A stretch of 8,377 nt of DNA from the NCBI GenBank assembly GCA_003155465.1, contig PMCR01000299.1, positions 1-8,377 of the forward strand, in the 5' to 3' direction. This stretch comes from Myxococcales bacterium (GTDB lineage: Bacteria; Myxococcota; Polyangia; Fen-1088). Positions 6,455 to 8,377 of the stretch are shown piece by piece (positions within the stretch are counted from its first letter, which is position 1; each line of letters starts with the position of its first letter). Below the pieces are notes generated by a model, which saw nothing but the letters and a program-made list of their open reading frames with translations, was not told the origin of the DNA and searched no databases. Made by a program: the position numbers and the translations under genes.

Positions 6455-7318
6455 TCATCGCAGCGCCACCGGCGCGGCTCCCACCCACGCCGACAGCGCA
6501 GCCTCGCGCTTGTATCGTTGCCACACGGTGGCCACATAGGTCCGCGTGGTTTCATAGGGGGGCAATCCCCGGTATTTCTCGACGGCGCCAGGCCCGGCAT
6601 GGTACCCGGCGAGGACCTTGATCTTCTCGTCGTCCGAACACACGAACGCGCCGCCAACACCGTCGCCCCGTCCCACGGCGGGTGTCCTGCAGAAACGTTT
6701 GGCCAGCGTTTGCAGGTAGCGGGCACCACCCATGATGTTCTGCCGCGGATCCCACACGTTGGTCACACCCATGGCCCGCGCCGTGGCCGGCATAAGCTGC
6801 ATCAGCCCGAGAGCGCCCGCACTGGACACGACGTACGGATCGTAGTCGGACTCGGTCTTGATGACAGCCCGGATGAGGGCCTGGGGAATGGCGAAGTAGG
6901 CCTGCTGATCGCGGATGTGCTCGTCGAAGCGCTGGTAGCGGGCCAAGGAACTGTCGCGTGGGGGAACCAGGTCCGAGTCGCCCCGCATGGCAGAGGCCTT
7001 GCCCGGCCCGATCCGAAACAGCACCTTCCAGCGCCTGCCCACCGGGGGCAGGTTGGTAAACTCGACCACCCCGTCGGCGCGCTCGCGGGTCCACACCACG
7101 CTGTTGATTTCCCGGGCTGCGGGCGCGTGTTCGCGCGGCCTCACCGAGGTACGTCTGGTCTCCGACTCGGGAACCGCCCGCCAGTTTGGACCTGCGGTGG
7201 GCGCGTTGGTGAACTCCAGGGTGCCGTCCACCCGCTGCCGCTGCCACACCGTGGCGTGACCAGACGCCGGCAGCGCGAGCAAGAGCAGCAGCGCGAGATA
7301 GGAGGGACGGCCGATCAC
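6455..7318 (-). CDS. Secreted lytic transglycosylase (SLT family) with duplicated N-terminal DUF4124-like repeat
   Basis: Predicted periplasmic murein lytic transglycosylase that cleaves the MurNAc-GlcNAc bond of peptidoglycan. With a GTG start at 7318 the protein has 287 residues and a clean signal peptide of about 22 residues (a hydrophobic LALLLLLALPASGHA core), so I prefer this to the upstream in-frame ATG at 7381, which adds 21 residues. Two DUF4124-like repeats follow at 24-49 and 75-99. The SLT domain covers about 134-265: catalytic Glu156 in KTESDYDP, GLMQLMP at 171-177, YHAGPGAV at 239-246 (usually YNAGPGAV), and PPYETTRTYV at 253-262. An insert of about 20 residues with Cys210 and Cys227 precedes the YHAGPG motif. 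It is the first gene of the slt-TPR-pgsA operon and is divergent from nadB. Confidence 0.9.
   Translation of the reverse strand: MIGRPSYLALLLLLALPASGHATVWQRQRVDGTLEFTNAPTAGPNWRAVPESETRRTSVRPREHAPAAREINSVVWTRERADGVVEFTNLPPVGRRWKVLFRIGPGKASAMRGDSDLVPPRDSSLARYQRFDEHIRDQQAYFAIPQALIRAVIKTESDYDPYVVSSAGALGLMQLMPATARAMGVTNVWDPRQNIMGGARYLQTLAKRFCRTPAVGRGDGVGGAFVCSDDEKIKVLAGYHAGPGAVEKYRGLPPYETTRTYVATVWQRYKREAALSAWVGAAPVALR
7022..7249 (-). repeat. Duplicated ~26-residue DUF4124-like unit in the transglycosylase
   Basis: Residues 24-48 (starting VWQRQRVDGTLEFTN) and 75-99 (starting VWTRERADGVVEFTN) align without gaps at an offset of 51 residues, with 13 identities in 25 positions: V, W, R, R, D, G, E, F, T, N, P, G and W. 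The W...DG...FTN.P pattern is the DUF4124 style often found next to SLT domains in envelope proteins. A peptidoglycan- or envelope-binding role is inference. Confidence 0.65.
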
Positions 7319-7418
7319 AACCAGAAGATCGTAACACAGGCCGACGGCCGTCGCCCATCCAATCCGGCGCCCCCGTCGCATGTCCTCGAACCTGCCGGTC
7401 TGGTAGATTGGCTCCGTG
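7319..7418. promoter_or_regulatory. Divergent control region between the transglycosylase operon and nadB
   Basis: This 100-bp interval lies between GTG 7318 (- strand) and ATG 7419 (+ strand). Neither start has a convincing Shine-Dalgarno. Extended -10-like motifs lie on both sides: TGGTAGATT at 7401-7409 for nadB, and TGTTACGAT reading 7336 to 7328 on the minus strand for the transglycosylase. In both cases the hexamer ends exactly nine bases before the start codon, which would give nearly leaderless mRNAs. No good -35 boxes are visible. A perfect 12-bp palindrome, CGACGGCCGTCG, lies at 7342-7353. All of these are short matches and may be chance. If translation began at 7381 instead, much of the region would be coding. 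Confidence 0.3.
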
Positions 7419-8377
7419 ATGGAAGCAGACTACCTGGTTCTTGGCTCTGGCTTGGCGGGGCTCTACTTCGCCTTGCGTGCCTCGGAGCACGGACGCGTGC
7501 TGGTGGTGTCGAAGCGCGCCCTCACCGACGCCAACACCCACCAGGCTCAGGGCGGAGTGGCCGCGGTGTTGGGTGCGGGTGACACACCTGAGAAGCACAT
7601 CGAGGACACGCTGCGTGTCGGCGACGGCCTGTGCAACCTCGACGTGGTGGACATGTGCGTGCGCCAGGGGCCAGAGCACATCCTTCACTTGGCCAACCGG
7701 CTGGGGGTGGACTTCGACCGCGAGCCCGACGGCCAGTTCCAACTTGCCCGCGAAGGCGGCCATAGCGCCCGCCGCGTCGTGCACGCCCGCGACATGACCG
7801 GCGCCGCCATCCACGACACCCTGCTTGAACGGGTGAAAGAACGTGGGGACCGCATCACGCTGCTGGCCGACTCAATGGCAGTCGACCTGCTGACCACCGC
7901 CAAGTATGGCGGCCCCAACGCCGTGTTCGGCGCGTACGTCTACGATCAGAAGAAGGGCGAAATCCAGACCGTGGTTGCGCGCGCCGTGATCGTAGCCACC
8001 GGGGGAGCCGGCAAGGTGTACCTGTACACCTCCAATCCCGACGTGGCCACCGGCGACGGCGTGGCCATGGCGTACCGGGTGGGCGCGCGGGTGGCCAATA
8101 TGGAGTTCTTCCAGTTCCATCCCACCTGTCTCTTCCACCCGGCGGCCAAGTCCTTCCTCATCAGCGAAGCCCTGCGCGGCGAGGGTGGCATCCTGCGCCT
8201 GCTGGATGGTACGCCATTCATGCCGCGCTACCACGAGATGAAGGATCTCGCCCCACGCGACGTGGTGTCACGTGCCATCGATGCCGAGATGAAGCGCACC
8301 GGCGATGACTGTGTCGTGCTCGACATGACCCACCTGCCGGCGCAGTTCTTGGCCGAGCGTTTCCCCAACATCCACCG
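7419..8377 (+). CDS. nadB: L-aspartate oxidase, N-terminal 319 residues (3' end outside window)
   Basis: FAD enzyme that oxidises L-aspartate to iminoaspartate, the first step of de novo NAD synthesis before quinolinate synthase NadA; cytoplasmic. Visible: the FAD-binding GSGLAGL at 9-15, THQAQGGVAAV at 40-50, REGGHSARRVVHA at 111-123 (catalytic-region Glu112), the ATGGAGKVYLYTSNPD block at 193-208, GDGVAMAYR at 212-220, FQFHPTCL with His234, EALRGEGG at 250-257, and LAPRDVVSRAID with Arg280. The EGGHS..R, KVY.YT.NPD and LAPRD elements favour NadB over SdhA/FrdA flavoproteins. The coding frame stays open to the last base; E. coli NadB is about 540 residues, so roughly 220 are missing. ATG 7419 is directly preceded by an in-frame GTG at 7416, and either could initiate. 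No Shine-Dalgarno is seen. Confidence 0.95.
   Translation, partial: MEADYLVLGSGLAGLYFALRASEHGRVLVVSKRALTDANTHQAQGGVAAVLGAGDTPEKHIEDTLRVGDGLCNLDVVDMCVRQGPEHILHLANRLGVDFDREPDGQFQLAREGGHSARRVVHARDMTGAAIHDTLLERVKERGDRITLLADSMAVDLLTTAKYGGPNAVFGAYVYDQKKGEIQTVVARAVIVATGGAGKVYLYTSNPDVATGDGVAMAYRVGARVANMEFFQFHPTCLFHPAAKSFLISEALRGEGGILRLLDGTPFMPRYHEMKDLAPRDVVSRAIDAEMKRTGDDCVVLDMTHLPAQFLAERFPNIH

Noticed and set aside
7342..7353. Perfect 12-bp palindrome CGACGGCCGTCG as an operator
   Set aside because: Palindromes of this size are expected by chance a few times in a GC-rich window of this length, and no second copy or known regulator supports it. It is noted only as part of the intergenic description.
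5972..7582. Long open frame (536 codons) on the + strand, antisense to the TPR and transglycosylase genes
   Set aside because: Its translation is rich in His, Arg, Gly and Pro without any domain pattern. It spans genuine genes with clear motifs on the other strand and runs into nadB in the wrong frame. It is a GC-rich shadow.
6552..7814. 420-codon open frame on the - strand overlapping the transglycosylase and nadB
   Set aside because: It runs through the divergent promoter region and over nadB coding sequence, and its translation has no motif. The transglycosylase frame carries all SLT residues instead.

Overview
The window is a GC-rich (about two-thirds G+C by eye), tightly packed bacterial chromosome segment made of housekeeping and cell-envelope genes. 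No mobile elements, RNA genes or CRISPR arrays are visible. The Lgt proteins carry the RVGC(F/Y)L..GCCYGK signature instead of the enterobacterial GRLGNFINGE form. One of them also carries a Cys-rich loop resembling modules I associate with secreted proteins of Myxococcota and related former Deltaproteobacteria. Together with the GC content, this suggests a Myxococcota or deltaproteobacterial-type Gram-negative; that assignment is an inference.

Layout. Positions 1-4530 (+ strand) look like one operon: the 3' three-quarters of ileS (isoleucyl-tRNA synthetase), lspA (signal peptidase II), and two tandem, diverged lgt genes (prolipoprotein diacylglyceryl transferase). The genes overlap or nearly touch: ATGA between ileS and lspA, 5 nt between lspA and lgt1, GTGA between lgt1 and lgt2. 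After a 27-nt convergent gap, positions 4558-7318 (or 7381) hold a second operon on the - strand. In transcription order it reads: a secreted lytic transglycosylase, a TPR-AIM24-like fusion protein, and pgsA (phosphatidylglycerophosphate synthase). The transglycosylase and the TPR protein lie in the same frame, separated by a single TGA. The TPR frame runs 95 nt into pgsA. Divergent from this operon, nadB (L-aspartate oxidase) starts at 7419 and runs off the window.

How they fit together. PgsA makes the precursor of phosphatidylglycerol, the lipid that Lgt uses as diacylglyceryl donor, and LspA then cleaves the lipid-modified prolipoprotein. The two facing operons therefore cover lipid supply and the first two lipoprotein maturation steps, next to a peptidoglycan-cleaving enzyme. 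NadB (first step of de novo NAD synthesis) is probably a separate unit.

The most unusual points are the six-cysteine insert in the predicted periplasmic loop of the first Lgt, the reciprocal motif losses of the two Lgt paralogues, a non-canonical KMSKS loop with an insertion of about 10 residues in IleRS, the TPR-AIM24 fusion, and the odd junctions in the - strand operon. I see no clear new defence or mobile system.
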